From positions 60,924 to 124,923 of the forward strand of contig CAWANP010000010.1 in the NCBI GenBank assembly GCA_963783445.1: a DNA stretch of 64,000 bases, written 5' to 3'. Under the pieces are notes generated by a model. It was not told the DNA's origin. It did no database searches and saw nothing but the letters and a program-made list of their open reading frames with translations. How positions within the stretch are numbered: the stretch's first letter is position 1; each line of letters starts with the position of its first letter. Source of the stretch: CAWANP01 sp963783445 (GTDB lineage: Bacteria; Chloroflexota; Anaerolineae; JAAYZQ01). This document shows positions 1 to 9,473 of this stretch, piece by piece. Made by a program: the position numbers and the translations under genes.

Positions 1-2
1 CA

Positions 3-1412
3 TTACGCTCCTGACAACTGAATCTCTTCTCCGGGCTGAGGCACGATTGTGTTTTGGACGCCCAGGTCGCGGAAGCTGCTGGCGGCGGCCAGGCTGGCTG
101 ATTCTTCGCCATGGACTACAAAGACACCTTTAAGTCTCTCGGCGCCCAACTGCCGGACATAGTCTTGCAGACCATCCCGGTCGGCGTGGGCGCTAAAGCC
201 GTTGATCGTCTCTACCTCGGCTCTCAGACGGTATTTTTCCCCAAAGATCGTGACTTTGGGTTTGCGTTCTACCAGCCGCCGGCCCAGGGTATGGGGGGCT
301 TGCCAGCCGACAATGACCACCGTGTTGCGGGGATCCTCAATGTTGTTCTTTAGATGGTGCAAAATGCGCCCGGCTTCGCACATGCCCGAGGCGCTGATGA
401 TGATCGCCGGTTCTCGCAAAAAGTTCAGTTCTTTGGATCGTTCTACGCCACGGACGTAGGTCAACCGGTGGAAGCCAAAGGGATCATGGCGGCGGTCGTC
501 AGCCATGAACTCTTTCAATTCCTCGTCGTAACACTCCGGGTGCAGGCGAAAGACCTCGGTAACGTTGACCGACAAGGGGCTGTCCACAAAGACGGGCAAC
601 TCTGGCAGGTCTCGGGCTTTGATCAATCGATGTAGGGCGTAGACCAACTCCTGGGTGCGTCCTACCGAAAAGGCAGGGATGATCACTTTGCCATCCCGTT
701 GGTAGGTTCTGAGGACGACGTCCCGCAGGTTCTCATCGGTTCTCTCAATGGAAGGGTGGCGCCGGTCACCGTAGGTGCTTTCGATGATGAGATAGTCCGC
801 GTTCTCAACCGGCTGGGGATCCCTGAGGATGGGCTTCCCTACGCGGCCCAGGTCTCCAGAAAAGACCAGGCGCGTCTGCTTTTCACCTTCTTGGATATCC
901 AGTACGGTGATGGCTGAGCCGAGGATATGACCTGCATCACGGAAGGAGAGGGTCACTCCCGGCGCAACCAGCATGGGGCGGTCGTAGCCCAAGCTGACAA
1001 AGTTGCCCAGGCTGGCCGTAGCGTCCTCCACGGTGTAGAGAGGTTCCAGCGGCTCTTGGCCCTGCCTGGCACGCTTTTTGTTCACATAGATGGTATCCTG
1101 TTCCTGTATGTGCCCGGAATCTCGCAGCATGGCTGAACAGAGATCGCGACTGGCTGGCGTGGTAAAAATGTTGCCTCGGAAGCCATTCTTGACCAGCGAG
1201 GGGATATTGCCCGAGTGGTCGATGTGAGCGTGGGACAAGATCATGGTATCGATGGTCTTGGGGTCAAAGGGCAGGTTGCGGTTGCGCTCGAAACTCTCTT
1301 TGCGCCGTCCCTGAACCAGCCCGCAATCGAGCAGAATGCGCGAGTCGTTGACGGTGAGCAAGTGCATTGAACCGGTAACGGTGCGCACAGCACCCAGAAA
1401 TTGTACCTTCAT
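3..1412 (-). CDS. Beta-CASP MBL-fold RNA-processing-type hydrolase
   Basis: A 469-aa metallo-beta-lactamase-fold protein of the beta-CASP (CPSF73/YSH1-like) group, expected to be a zinc-dependent cytoplasmic ribonuclease. Residues 61-66 are HAHIDH, the metal-binding motif. They are followed by a GHILGSA block, FSGDLGR, and a late NGFSAHAD motif typical of the C-terminal RNA-specificity domain. The start is supported by a GAGGAGG ribosome site just upstream, and the stop lies at positions 3-5, so the gene is complete. It follows the CorA gene by 38 bases on the same strand and is probably co-transcribed with it. The exact RNA substrate cannot be told from sequence. Confidence 0.9.
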   Translation of the reverse strand: MKVQFLGAVRTVTGSMHLLTVNDSRILLDCGLVQGRRKESFERNRNLPFDPKTIDTMILSHAHIDHSGNIPSLVKNGFRGNIFTTPASRDLCSAMLRDSGHIQEQDTIYVNKKRARQGQEPLEPLYTVEDATASLGNFVSLGYDRPMLVAPGVTLSFRDAGHILGSAITVLDIQEGEKQTRLVFSGDLGRVGKPILRDPQPVENADYLIIESTYGDRRHPSIERTDENLRDVVLRTYQRDGKVIIPAFSVGRTQELVYALHRLIKARDLPELPVFVDSPLSVNVTEVFRLHPECYDEELKEFMADDRRHDPFGFHRLTYVRGVERSKELNFLREPAIIISASGMCEAGRILHHLKNNIEDPRNTVVIVGWQAPHTLGRRLVERKPKVTIFGEKYRLRAEVETINGFSAHADRDGLQDYVRQLGAERLKGVFVVHGEESASLAAASSFRDLGVQNTIVPQPGEEIQLSGA

Positions 1413-1450
1413 CTAATATTCCTCCTCGTTCGATCCGTTTGGCGGGCAGT

Positions 1451-2364
1451 CTAGATCCAACGCCGCTTTCTGAAGTAGAGCAACATGCCCCCAACCATGA
1501 GTACCATGAGCAGCAGGATCAGGACAAGAGCGAAAGGACTGCCCTCGAGCGGCAGATGGACGTTCATGCCATAGATCCCCGACAGCAGCGTCAGCGGCAG
1601 CATAATGAAGGAGATGATGGTCAGGATCTTTATGACCTCGTTGATGCGGTAGGAAGTCAGGGTATTGGCCGTATCGCTCAGCCCATCGATGACGTCACGG
1701 TGGTCCTCAAGCATGTCCCAGGCTTTGTACAGGTGGTCCAGCACGTCACCGAAATAGACATCCAGGCCCTCGCGGATAAAGGGCCGGTCGTCCTGCTCCA
1801 GGCTGGCCACAATCGCGATCTGTGGCTTTACGATGCGCCGCAGGGCGATAATGTCCCGGCGCACCCACGAAAGCTCGCGTACGATGTCGGGACCTGTTCC
1901 GTAAAGATGTCCTCCTCGATCTCGCGGATGTTGGCGTCCACTTTGTAGAGGATGGGGAAGCAATAGTCCACCAGGCCGTCGATGAGATCGTGGAGCAGGT
2001 GGCTCGAGCCCCGGCCCATGTGCTTCTGGCGAATCTGCTCGTCGGCCTGACAACTCTCAAAGAGTTGAGCGATGGGCCACAGGTTCCCCTCGTGAACGGT
2101 TACCAGGTAGCCAGCGCCGATGAACATATCCACCTCGCCGGGACGGCTGACGCGATGGTCGTGGTCAAAGACGGGGAACTGCATGATGATAAAGAGATAG
2201 TCATCGTACTCGTCGATCTTGGGCCGCTCTATCCGGCTCAGGCAGTCCTCCAGATCTAGTGGGTGGAAGGGATACTGCTGCCGCAGGGTTTCCATGTCCT
2301 GCGGCACAGGCTTTTCGATGTTGACCCAGGTCACCCGACCGTGGGTGAGCACTCTGGTGCCCAT
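1451..2364 (-). CDS. corA: CorA-family magnesium transporter, one frameshift
   Basis: Encodes a CorA-type divalent cation channel of about 304 aa. The N-terminal cytoplasmic domain lies in one frame (from 2364). The helical stalk and two C-terminal membrane segments lie in another, ending at 1451. The second part carries the YGMNV signature at the end of the first membrane helix, and the protein ends in a basic RKRR tail. The frame changes near 1890 where the reading passes a GGTCCCGAC stretch. Both sides match the family without a gap, so one base is probably missing or extra. GGAGG precedes the start. Confidence 0.85.
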
Positions 2365-2420
2365 GGGCGGCCTCCTGCCAGCTTTGAAAGGCGATGCTCT
2401 ATATCGCCCCTAGGTCCTTC

Positions 2421-2449
2421 ATTATCGCCCTATGAGTTGGAAAAGTCAA
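2421..2449 (-). promoter_or_regulatory. Promoter for corA operon
   Basis: On the minus strand TTGACT (2444-2449), 17-bp spacer, GATAAT (2421-2426), about 55 bases upstream of the corA start. Confidence 0.6.
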
Positions 2450-2493
2450 ATCCTCTGGGGGTTGGCCCAAGGGCGGCAGGTACGCCGAGCCTA

Positions 2494-2778
2494 CTAGGTT
2501 GCGGCCAAGTGCAGTCGCTGCGGGCTTGACCCGGGAATCCGCTGAATGACACCCCTGGCCTCGAGGTCCAGCTTGACGGTCGTGACGTACCAGTTGATCG
2601 ATCCGTCAAAGTTTCCTTCGAGCCTGCACCGAACATCCTCTGTCAGTTCCTTGAAGGTGATCTCGCCGTGGTCCTGGACAGCGTCCAGGATGGCTTGGCG
2701 CATGGTGTTATACTTGTCCTGATCGATGTTGACGCCCTTCTTGCCCTGGGGATGCAGGGTCATAATCCGCTCTGTCAC
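2494..2778 (-). CDS. Small winged-helix-like protein (DUF6958-like)
   Basis: A 94-aa soluble protein starting with GTG behind a strong GGAGGA site. The start overlaps the stop of the YciI gene by four bases (GTGA), so translation is probably coupled. It contains a predicted helical region (residues 20-50) and a NWYVTTVKLDLEARG segment followed by a short basic turn, which looks like a small winged-helix fold. From memory it resembles the DUF6958 family, whose function is not known. It is the last gene of the DinB/YciI operon. Confidence 0.65.
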   Translation of the reverse strand: MTERIMTLHPQGKKGVNIDQDKYNTMRQAILDAVQDHGEITFKELTEDVRCRLEGNFDGSINWYVTTVKLDLEARGVIQRIPGSSPQRLHLAAT

Positions 2779-3122
2779 GATCTGTCCTCCTCAATCTCTT
2801 TTTGCGACCCTCGTACTAGAGCCGCACGGAAAGGGTGCAAGCTGGCCCGCATCAGGCCGCTGGCGATGAAGGGATCGTTTTCCATAAAATGGCGTGCTGC
2901 CTCCTTCGAAGAAGCCTCAAAGACCACGATGGCCGGACCCAGCCCATCCTGGGCGCGTCCGGCGAGGAGCACTGTGCCCTCTTCGGTAGCCCGCTTGAGG
3001 TAGGCAAAGTGCTCCCTGGCGATGCGGTTCTCGTCCTCCGTCCAGGCATCCGGATCGGTAACCAGTTCGGGCCGTGTTGCTTCGATGGTATAGATGAATT
3101 GCTCTGTAGCTTTGCCGTCCAT
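2775..3122 (-). CDS. YciI family protein
   Basis: A 115-aa ferredoxin-like alpha/beta-barrel protein of the YciI/YCII-related family. The core runs from the FIYTIEATRP strand to the AIVVFEASSKEAARHFMENDPF segment, where the ENDPF motif is the family hallmark. Members are small dimeric proteins with a suspected active-site His/Asp pair and no well-established reaction. The gene lies 29 bases downstream of the DinB gene and overlaps the next gene by four bases, so the three form one transcription unit. AGGAAC serves as ribosome site. Confidence 0.8.
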   Translation of the reverse strand: MDGKATEQFIYTIEATRPELVTDPDAWTEDENRIAREHFAYLKRATEEGTVLLAGRAQDGLGPAIVVFEASSKEAARHFMENDPFIASGLMRASLHPFRAALVRGSQKEIEEDRS

Positions 3123-3151
3123 GCTTTTTGTTCCTGTTTCCCGCAGACCAC

Positions 3152-3640
3152 CTAGATGAGGGCGTCGTCTATGCCGGCTAACTGCCGCAGTAGCTCCAGT
3201 TGGCCTGTATGATAGGTCTCGTGCCAGTGCTGGCCGGCTACGGCCTGGCCCACTGGCAGCTCGCCGCCGCGAAAGGGCACGATGGCTGCCAGTGCTTCGG
3301 GTGTTGTCTGCTCCAGTGCTGCCATGATCTGCTGCTGGGACCGGTCCAGGTCCTGCAGCAGCTTGTCGAGCGGCAGCGCTTGTTCATCGCGTATTATTGG
3401 TGCAGAGCCGCTCTTGTAGCGAACCAGATCTTTTTCGTGCCAGATGGCAGTCTTGCCCAGAAGCTTGAGGACGGTGCTGCGCCCGGCAACGATGTGCCCC
3501 AGTACCCAGTTCAGGCAGTTGCCCCGAAAGGGGGGCTGCAAAAGGCTGTCCGCGTGGGTCAGGCCGCCGGTCTGCAGGTGGATGATCCTGTGTGTGGTTC
3601 TGAACGATTGGCTCAGGGTCTCGGCATCGGGGTAGGTCAT
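3152..3640 (-). CDS. DinB-family metal-binding protein
   Basis: About 162 aa, a DinB/YfiT-like four-helix bundle. The first His is in the NWVLGHIVAG segment (helix 2), and two more lie in the C-terminal HWHETYHTGQL motif, giving the three-histidine metal site of the family. These proteins include damage-inducible factors and thiol (bacillithiol or mycothiol) transferases; the substrate here is unknown. The open frame reaches back to 3739, but I choose ATG at 3640 because AGGAGAG precedes it and because the promoter lies over the upstream part. Confidence 0.8.
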   Translation of the reverse strand: MTYPDAETLSQSFRTTHRIIHLQTGGLTHADSLLQPPFRGNCLNWVLGHIVAGRSTVLKLLGKTAIWHEKDLVRYKSGSAPIIRDEQALPLDKLLQDLDRSQQQIMAALEQTTPEALAAIVPFRGGELPVGQAVAGQHWHETYHTGQLELLRQLAGIDDALI

Positions 3641-3707
3641 CTTTTCTGTCTCTCCTGGCCTTTTGAGCAGCCGGTTCTGCATTGGCTGTGTGTTGGAGCC
3701 GGAAACC

Positions 3708-3736
3708 ATTCTACCCGTAGAGAGTGTATTTGTCAA
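3708..3736 (-). promoter_or_regulatory. Promoter for dinB-yciI operon
   Basis: Minus-strand TTGACA (3731-3736), 17-bp spacer, TAGAAT (3708-3713). Transcription would start near 3701, about 60 bases before the chosen dinB start, which rules against the longer open frame. Confidence 0.75.
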
Positions 3737-3799
3737 CATTCAATTATGGTTAAATACGGACCAACCCAACCAGGCATCGACAAATCGGGCATCTCTCAG

Positions 3800-3828
3800 T
3801 TGCTGCCTGCTGCATTCTGGAGTATAAT
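3800..3828 (+). promoter_or_regulatory. Promoter for ubiB-like operon
   Basis: TTGCTG (3800-3805), 17-bp spacer, TATAAT (3823-3828), about 80 bases before the ABC1 kinase start. Confidence 0.7.
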
Positions 3829-3910
3829 GCGGAGGGTTGGACGGACTTTTCGTGCGTTGTGTCCGGCACTGCCCGGGATTCGGGCGCACCACTCGGGACA
3901 CGGGGGAGCC

Positions 3911-5593
3911 ATGCCGACAATTCTTCAGACTTTTCGCCACTTGCGACGCTACCAGCAGATCGCGCGTATACTGACCCGCTATGGCTTTGGTTATGTCTTA
4001 ACCCAGCTAGGCATTGGCCGGGCCATTACGCCGGGTCTGGAGAAGCTGCGCTTTAGCTCCTCTGAGATCCTGCGCGCCACGCCCCCCGAGCGGGTGCGGA
4101 TGGCTATCGAAGAGTTGGGGCCGACGTTCATCAAGCTTGGCCAGATCCTCAGTACCCGCAGCGACATCATCCCGCCGGAATATACCAAGGAACTGGAAAA
4201 ACTACAGGATACCGTGCCGCCCACCGACTTTGATCTGATCCAGGCCCAGGTGGAGAAGGAATTGAAGCAGCCTCTGGACGAGGTGTTTCCTACCTTTGAC
4301 CCCGTACCGGTGGCCTCGGCGTCGCTGGGACAGGTCCATTTCGCCACACTGGTTGACGGCGAAGAGGTAGCGGTTAAAGTCTTTCGCCCCGGTGTGGACA
4401 AGTTGATCGAAACGGACCTGGACATCCTGCTCGAGCTGGCCGCCCTGGCTGAGAAGCGTACTGATTGGGGCGAGTATTACGGCGTATTGTCCCTGGCTCA
4501 GGAATTTGCGGAGACGCTGCGCAACGAACAGAACTATGAGCAAGAGGGCCAAAACATCCAGCGCTACCAGCAGATGTTTGCCGGCGAGGGCTATGTCCAC
4601 GTGCCCAGGGTGTATTGGGAGACCACAACCCGGCGTGTCCTGACCATGGAGCGGCTGGCGGGCATCAAGATCACCGATGTAGAGGCCCTGGATGCGGCTG
4701 GCTTGGATCGCAAGCTTGTGGCCCGAAACAATATTGCTATCCTGCTCAAAGCGGTCCTGCAGGACGGTCTCTTTCACGCCGACCCCCATGCGGGCAATTT
4801 CATGGTCATGCCCAAAGAAGTGATCGCCATGATGGATTTTGGCATCATGGGCCACCTGGACCCGGTACAGCGCCTGGGGCTGGTCCAGCTATTTGTCGGC
4901 CTGTTTCGCCAGGAGACCGACCGGGTGATAGACGCTCTCGCCGACCTGGGCATCGCTACCAAGGCAGCCGACAGGCGCAACCTGGCGCGTGATCTGGACC
5001 GCCTGCGCATGCGCTACTATGGCCTGGACCTGGAAAAGATCCGGGCCCGGTCCTTTGTCGAGGATCTGATGAATCTGGCCTTTGCCAATCGGCTAAAGAT
5101 GCCCAGCGACCTGGTCCTGGTCTTTAAGGCAATTGCCATGCTGGAAGGCATCAGCCTGCAGCTCGATCCAGATATTAACATCTTTAGTGAGGTGGAGCCC
5201 TACGTGCGTGATGCCCTGCTGGAGCTGCAATCGCCGGTGACCCGGTTCAAAACCCTCGCGGACCAGATGCGCGAGTCAGCCGAAGCGATGATGATGTTGC
5301 CCAAGCAGCTCCAGCGAATGCTGGAAGGGATGGAAGCTGGCGAGGGAAACTTGAGCATGACCATGAAGGGCCTGGATGGGCCCACGCAGCGGATCACGGC
5401 GGCTGCCAACCGGATGGTCATGGCTTTGCTGGCCGTTGCTTTTATTCTTGGGCCGGCTATCCTTGTTCCCCGCCTCAAAGAGGTCTTTCCTGAGTTTCAG
5501 GTGGGCGCTATCATCCTTGTGCTGGTGGGGTTTGGCCTATCCGCGCTGATCACGTTGGTACTGCTCTGGTCGATATGGCGTTCTGGGCGGTGA
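3911..5593 (+). CDS. ABC1/UbiB atypical kinase family protein
   Basis: A 560-aa protein of the ABC1 (UbiB/ADCK) family of atypical kinase-like ATPases, linked in other bacteria to isoprenoid quinone or lipid metabolism at the membrane. Visible signatures are the GPTFIKLGQILSTR segment (KxGQ motif near residue 75), PVASASLGQVHFA (the Ala-rich loop), VAVKVFRPG (ATP-binding Lys), FHADPHAGNF and MMDFGIMG (metal-binding Asp). Two hydrophobic C-terminal helices (about 500-555) would anchor it. The open frame extends to 3200, but the ATG at 3911 follows the promoter and begins the conserved domain. It is followed within three bases by the YihY gene. Confidence 0.88.
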   Translation: MPTILQTFRHLRRYQQIARILTRYGFGYVLTQLGIGRAITPGLEKLRFSSSEILRATPPERVRMAIEELGPTFIKLGQILSTRSDIIPPEYTKELEKLQDTVPPTDFDLIQAQVEKELKQPLDEVFPTFDPVPVASASLGQVHFATLVDGEEVAVKVFRPGVDKLIETDLDILLELAALAEKRTDWGEYYGVLSLAQEFAETLRNEQNYEQEGQNIQRYQQMFAGEGYVHVPRVYWETTTRRVLTMERLAGIKITDVEALDAAGLDRKLVARNNIAILLKAVLQDGLFHADPHAGNFMVMPKEVIAMMDFGIMGHLDPVQRLGLVQLFVGLFRQETDRVIDALADLGIATKAADRRNLARDLDRLRMRYYGLDLEKIRARSFVEDLMNLAFANRLKMPSDLVLVFKAIAMLEGISLQLDPDINIFSEVEPYVRDALLELQSPVTRFKTLADQMRESAEAMMMLPKQLQRMLEGMEAGEGNLSMTMKGLDGPTQRITAAANRMVMALLAVAFILGPAILVPRLKEVFPEFQVGAIILVLVGFGLSALITLVLLWSIWRSGR

Positions 5594-5596
5594 GCT

Positions 5597-6538
5597 GTGG
5601 AACAGATTAAGCAAGGTTTTGAGCGGCTGTACATGACTGCGGACCGGCTGGTGGGTGGGCGGCTGACCGTCTTGGTCCGGGCCGCGGTGGCCTTTGACCA
5701 GAACGACAGTGCAGCAAGGTCCCGTTCGATCGCCTTCTATGCTCTGTTTTCCCTTTTCCCCCTTTTGCTGCTCCTGATGACCTTTGCCAGTTCGGTGCTG
5801 GCTTCCGAAGATGCGCTGGAGGTTGTCCTCGAAGCGGTGGACAACTTGATGCCCTTTGCCACCGAGCTGGTCGCAGAGAATATCCAACAGGTCCTCGAGT
5901 CGCGGAGCACGATCGGGATCCTGGCCGGGATAGGCCTCCTGTGGTCGGCCTCAGGCGTGTTCACGGCATTGTACCGGGCGGTGAACCGGGCCTGGGGAAA
6001 TCCCAAGTCGGATCTATTTTGGGCTGAGAAACTCTACGGGCTGGCCGTCGTAATGGTGGCCGGGTTGCTCATTGTGGCGACGACCCTTTTCAGCACTATC
6101 GTCAGCATTGCCCGAAGCTGGCAGGTGCCGTTTTTTGGCTGGCAGCCCTTCGCCGACCCGGCTGGCGGTCGCTGGGTGGGTTGGCTTTCGGCGCTGGTGC
6201 CAGCCCTGATCAGTATCGTCACTTTCACCATCCTGTACCGGACCATGCCGCGCAACAAGATCGGTTGGCGCGATGTATGGCTCGGCGGGCTGGTCGCGGG
6301 CCTTCTTTGGGAGGCAGGCAGACAGCTCTATGCCTGGTACCTGGCCAATTTCGCCCGCTACAGCCTCGTCTACGGCTCGGTAGGGGTCATCATCGGCTTC
6401 CTGTTGTGGGCTTATCTGAGTGCCATGATTGTACTCGCGGGAGCGGAATTCACAGCACAGCATACCCAATGGCGGCGAGCCGGCCGCCCAGTTGAGTCCC
6501 GTCCGCCACACCAATGGATTGAGGAGTCGTCCAGGTGA
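5597..6538 (+). CDS. YihY/BrkB-family membrane protein
   Basis: A 313-aa inner-membrane protein of the YihY (formerly RNase BN / virulence factor BrkB) family. It opens with a soluble N-terminus, then the AARSRSIAFYALFSLFPLLLLL segment, and has six predicted membrane spans ending at about residue 290. The family function is unsettled; the old ribonuclease assignment is an error. The start is a GTG three bases after the UbiB-like stop, and its own stop overlaps the next gene by four bases. Translation of the three genes is therefore likely coupled. Confidence 0.85.
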   Translation: MEQIKQGFERLYMTADRLVGGRLTVLVRAAVAFDQNDSAARSRSIAFYALFSLFPLLLLLMTFASSVLASEDALEVVLEAVDNLMPFATELVAENIQQVLESRSTIGILAGIGLLWSASGVFTALYRAVNRAWGNPKSDLFWAEKLYGLAVVMVAGLLIVATTLFSTIVSIARSWQVPFFGWQPFADPAGGRWVGWLSALVPALISIVTFTILYRTMPRNKIGWRDVWLGGLVAGLLWEAGRQLYAWYLANFARYSLVYGSVGVIIGFLLWAYLSAMIVLAGAEFTAQHTQWRRAGRPVESRPPHQWIEESSR

Positions 6539-7035
6539 ATGAACCGCTAAATACCATTGTGCTTGCGTTGACCTTGCTGGCCATGCTCATTGGGTTAATC
6601 GGCATCGTCCTGCCCGTGATCCCGGGAACCATCATCATCTTTGTGGCCGCGTTGATCTATGCCCTGGTCGAGGGTTTCCAGATCGTTGGTTGGCCCACAC
6701 TGGTGGTTCTGGGCTTGCTGACCATCGTGGCTACTACCGCTGACCTCTGGGCCAGCAGCGTGGGAGCCAAGGTGGGCGGGGCCAGTGGCTGGAGCGTATT
6801 GGTTGGATTGATTGGCGGTTTGGTGGGATTTGTGGTGTTCAGCTTGCCAGGCGCCATCCTTGGCGCCATCCTGGGCGTGCTATTGACAGAACTCATCCGC
6901 GTGGGTGACTTGAAACAGGCATTCAAGGCCGGAGGCGGCTGGGCACTGGGTTGGGTGTTAGCTACCGTTGTCCAACTGGGCATCGGGTTGGTGATGGTGG
7001 CCATTTTCGTGTGGCAGGTAGTGCAGGGAGCCTGA
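6535..7035 (+). CDS. DUF456 family membrane protein
   Basis: A 166-aa very hydrophobic protein with several membrane helices separated by glycine-rich turns (VGAKVGGASGWSV, LPGAILGAILGV), the pattern of the DUF456 family. Its function is unknown. It begins with GTG overlapping the YihY stop (GTGA) and has GAGGAG upstream. It is the last gene of the ubiB-like/yihY/DUF456 operon, which ends 35 bases before the convergent cyclase gene. Confidence 0.85.
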   Translation: MNEPLNTIVLALTLLAMLIGLIGIVLPVIPGTIIIFVAALIYALVEGFQIVGWPTLVVLGLLTIVATTADLWASSVGAKVGGASGWSVLVGLIGGLVGFVVFSLPGAILGAILGVLLTELIRVGDLKQAFKAGGGWALGWVLATVVQLGIGLVMVAIFVWQVVQGA

Positions 7036-7069
7036 GCAACTGGCGCCCGTGCCCCAGGGCAATTGTGCA

Positions 7070-9070
7070 CTACTGGAGATGGGCCAGATAGGCCCGAACA
7101 GGTATACCGTTGCCTTCTAGCTCTACAGGGGACAGGCGCTCAAAAACCCAATCTTCCAACCGGTCCTGCGTGGACTCGACGACTGTCTGCGAGACAACGA
7201 TCTGCCCATGGTGGGCCAATTCAACCAGCCGGTGGGCTGTGTTCACAGTGCTGCCCACCATGCCAAAATGCATGCGGCTCGGTGCGCCGATGTTGCCAAG
7301 TACGACCAGCCCCCGGTCAATGCCTATGCCGAGCCCAATTTCGACGCTCAGCTTCTCTTTCCAACTACGGTGCAACTTGACAAAAGCCCGCTGCATCTCG
7401 CCGGCAGCACGCAGAGCGCGCTGGGTGGCGTCCTCCTGGGGCAAGGGAGCGCCAAAGCCAACCATCAATTCATCACCCACCAGGTCAAAGACCGTGCCCT
7501 GGTGGGTGTAGACCCGATCTACCATGACCGTGAAGAATTCGTTCAGAACGTCAATAGTAACCTGGGCCGGATAGGCACTTGCCAGGCGCGTGAAGCCCCG
7601 AAGATCGGCAAACAGGACGACTACGTCACGGCGCTCGCGGGGTTCAATGAGCCCCGCTTCCTGGGCCAGAATGCGATCCATCAACTCGGGACTGACATAG
7701 CGGCCAAAGATACGGCGGAGGCGATGGCGTTCGGCCTGTTCGGCGCTCAGGGCCATCGCTCCCAGTTCTTTCAGCGAGGTGATGTCCTGGACCACGAGTA
7801 CTGTCCCTACTCCAGCTACTGGTGAGACATTGGCGTACAAGGTCCGGCCCTGGGCTACTGCTATCTCGGCTGACATGGACTCGCCGCTGGCGGCGACCTC
7901 TTCCCATACGCGTTGCAGTTTGGGAGGGATCTTGCCGGTTAGTGGCTTTCCCAGGGACTGAGCGCCGTTGAGCCCAAAGGTTCGTTCAGCAGCCGGATTG
8001 GCGATGATTAGGTTGCCTTCCTGGTTCGCTGCCAAGACAGAGTCGGCCGTGCTGTTGAGCACCGCGGACAGTTTCCCCTGTTCCTCCCGGGCATGCTCCA
8101 GGAGCCTGGCTTTGACCAGGGCAATAGCCGCCTGAGCCGCAATCGAGGACAGCAGGCCCAGGTGGCTTTCGTCAAAGGAGTTCGGCTCCGAGTGGGTCAA
8201 TAGCAACACGCCGATGAGTTCCTGATCGACCAACAGAGGGGCTGCAATTGCCGAGCCGACCGGTTCCAGATCCTGGTGAAGAACGAGCCAACGAGGATCC
8301 TCGGTACAGTCGTACACGATGGTGCCCTGACGGTTCCGGCTCACCCAGCCGGCCAATCCTTCCTGCAGGACAGCGGGTGTCGCCAATCTGTCGGCGCTGG
8401 GGAGATGACCCTCACGGCTGGAAAAGTTCCGAGTCGCTGCCTGCGTGTCACCCAGGATGATGATGCTGCACCTTCTGGCTTCCAATGCTTGCTGGGTCAG
8501 TACGGCGATTTTGCCCAGGATCTCGTCTAGTGTCAATGGCCGGTTGATCTCCTGACTGATATCATGGAGCAGGGCCAGGCGGTTGCGTTCTGTCTGTACG
8601 GCGTCATTGGCCGACTTGAGGCGGAGCAGAGAACGGACACGGGCTAGTAGCTCTTCGCGATCAAGGGGTTTGCTCAAAAAGTCATCGGCGCCTGCCTCGA
8701 TGCCCTGGATACGATCCTGGACCTGGTTCAGCGCAGTGACCAAGATTACGGGAATGGACCTGGTCCTGCTGTCTTTTTTAAGGCGCTCACAGACGGCAAG
8801 GCCATCGAGACCTGGCATCATGACGTCCAGGATGACGAGGTCTGGCAAGGCGCTGTCTACCTTTGCCAAGGCTTCATTGCCATCATAGGCCAGGATAACG
8901 TGATACCCGGCTCGCTGCAAGTGGATCTGCAAGAGTTTCACACTCGGCATCGCGTCATCCACGACCAGGATGGTGGCTTGTTCCGAGGTATCGTCGGATG
9001 GAATATGCCCGATTGGCGCCTTGTCTTCAACAAGCGTACGGCCATCAAAGGTCAGAGGAAGATCGATCAT
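7070..9070 (-). CDS. REC-GAF-PAS-class III nucleotide cyclase
   Basis: A 666-aa cytoplasmic signalling protein with four modules. Residues 33-150 form a receiver: ILVVDD, then DLVILDVMMPG with the phospho-acceptor Asp, and a DDFLSKPLD lysine. A GAF domain covers about 165-320, a PAS-like sensor about 335-430, and a class III adenylate/guanylate cyclase domain about 485-655. The cyclase shows both metal Asp motifs (FADLRGFT and VGDELMVGFG) and the VGSTVNTAHRL segment. It would make a cyclic nucleotide in response to phosphorylation and a ligand. No histidine kinase lies nearby. Whether it makes cAMP or cGMP cannot be fixed from sequence. GGAGAG precedes the ATG. Confidence 0.9.
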   Translation of the reverse strand: MIDLPLTFDGRTLVEDKAPIGHIPSDDTSEQATILVVDDAMPSVKLLQIHLQRAGYHVILAYDGNEALAKVDSALPDLVILDVMMPGLDGLAVCERLKKDSRTRSIPVILVTALNQVQDRIQGIEAGADDFLSKPLDREELLARVRSLLRLKSANDAVQTERNRLALLHDISQEINRPLTLDEILGKIAVLTQQALEARRCSIIILGDTQAATRNFSSREGHLPSADRLATPAVLQEGLAGWVSRNRQGTIVYDCTEDPRWLVLHQDLEPVGSAIAAPLLVDQELIGVLLLTHSEPNSFDESHLGLLSSIAAQAAIALVKARLLEHAREEQGKLSAVLNSTADSVLAANQEGNLIIANPAAERTFGLNGAQSLGKPLTGKIPPKLQRVWEEVAASGESMSAEIAVAQGRTLYANVSPVAGVGTVLVVQDITSLKELGAMALSAEQAERHRLRRIFGRYVSPELMDRILAQEAGLIEPRERRDVVVLFADLRGFTRLASAYPAQVTIDVLNEFFTVMVDRVYTHQGTVFDLVGDELMVGFGAPLPQEDATQRALRAAGEMQRAFVKLHRSWKEKLSVEIGLGIGIDRGLVVLGNIGAPSRMHFGMVGSTVNTAHRLVELAHHGQIVVSQTVVESTQDRLEDWVFERLSPVELEGNGIPVRAYLAHLQ

Positions 9071-9265
9071 CTCTCTCCTGTCACGCAGTCAAGAATCTGC
9101 AAGCACAATGCCCTCAGCCCAAGTGTGCCATATAAAGGTCAACGTCAGGTAACGCTCGAGTTAATAAATGTTAAAAAGGAGGGGTTGGGATGAGCGGTGC
9201 CAGCTCTTTATCCTTGCTGGTCTGTTTCGTCTAGAAACGATGCCCTAGTTGGTACAGGTCTATGC

Positions 9266-9294
9266 TTGCACTCTGGAAGAAAAGGTGTTATACT
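9266..9294 (+). promoter_or_regulatory. Distal promoter, topoisomerase operon
   Basis: TTGCAC (9266-9271), 17-bp spacer, TATACT (9289-9294). It lies 133 bases upstream of a second, stronger promoter. The rest of the 400-base region 9071-9473 shows no gene. Confidence 0.5.
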
Positions 9295-9398
9295 GTTGAT
9301 ATCCGTTGAAATCAGGTATGCTGCATAGAACCACTGCAACCTGTGACGGAGAGCCGTCTGGGCGCAACACGCGCCTGGCCCACCATTGCACATCCATC

Positions 9399-9427
9399 TT
9401 GACAGATAAGAACATTTGTGCTATAAT
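9399..9427 (+). promoter_or_regulatory. Proximal promoter, topoisomerase operon
   Basis: Perfect TTGACA (9399-9404), 17-bp spacer, TATAAT (9422-9427) with an extended TGTG just upstream of the -10. About 40-nt leader before the ATG at 9474. Confidence 0.8.
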
Positions 9428-9473
9428 GGGGTGAGGGCACTCACCCTCGCAAGACTGCGCGCAGGAGACGACG

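Noticed and set aside
3200..3910. N-terminal extension of the ABC1 kinase frame
   Set aside because: It runs opposite to the DinB gene and upstream of a clear promoter; the family domain starts at 3911.
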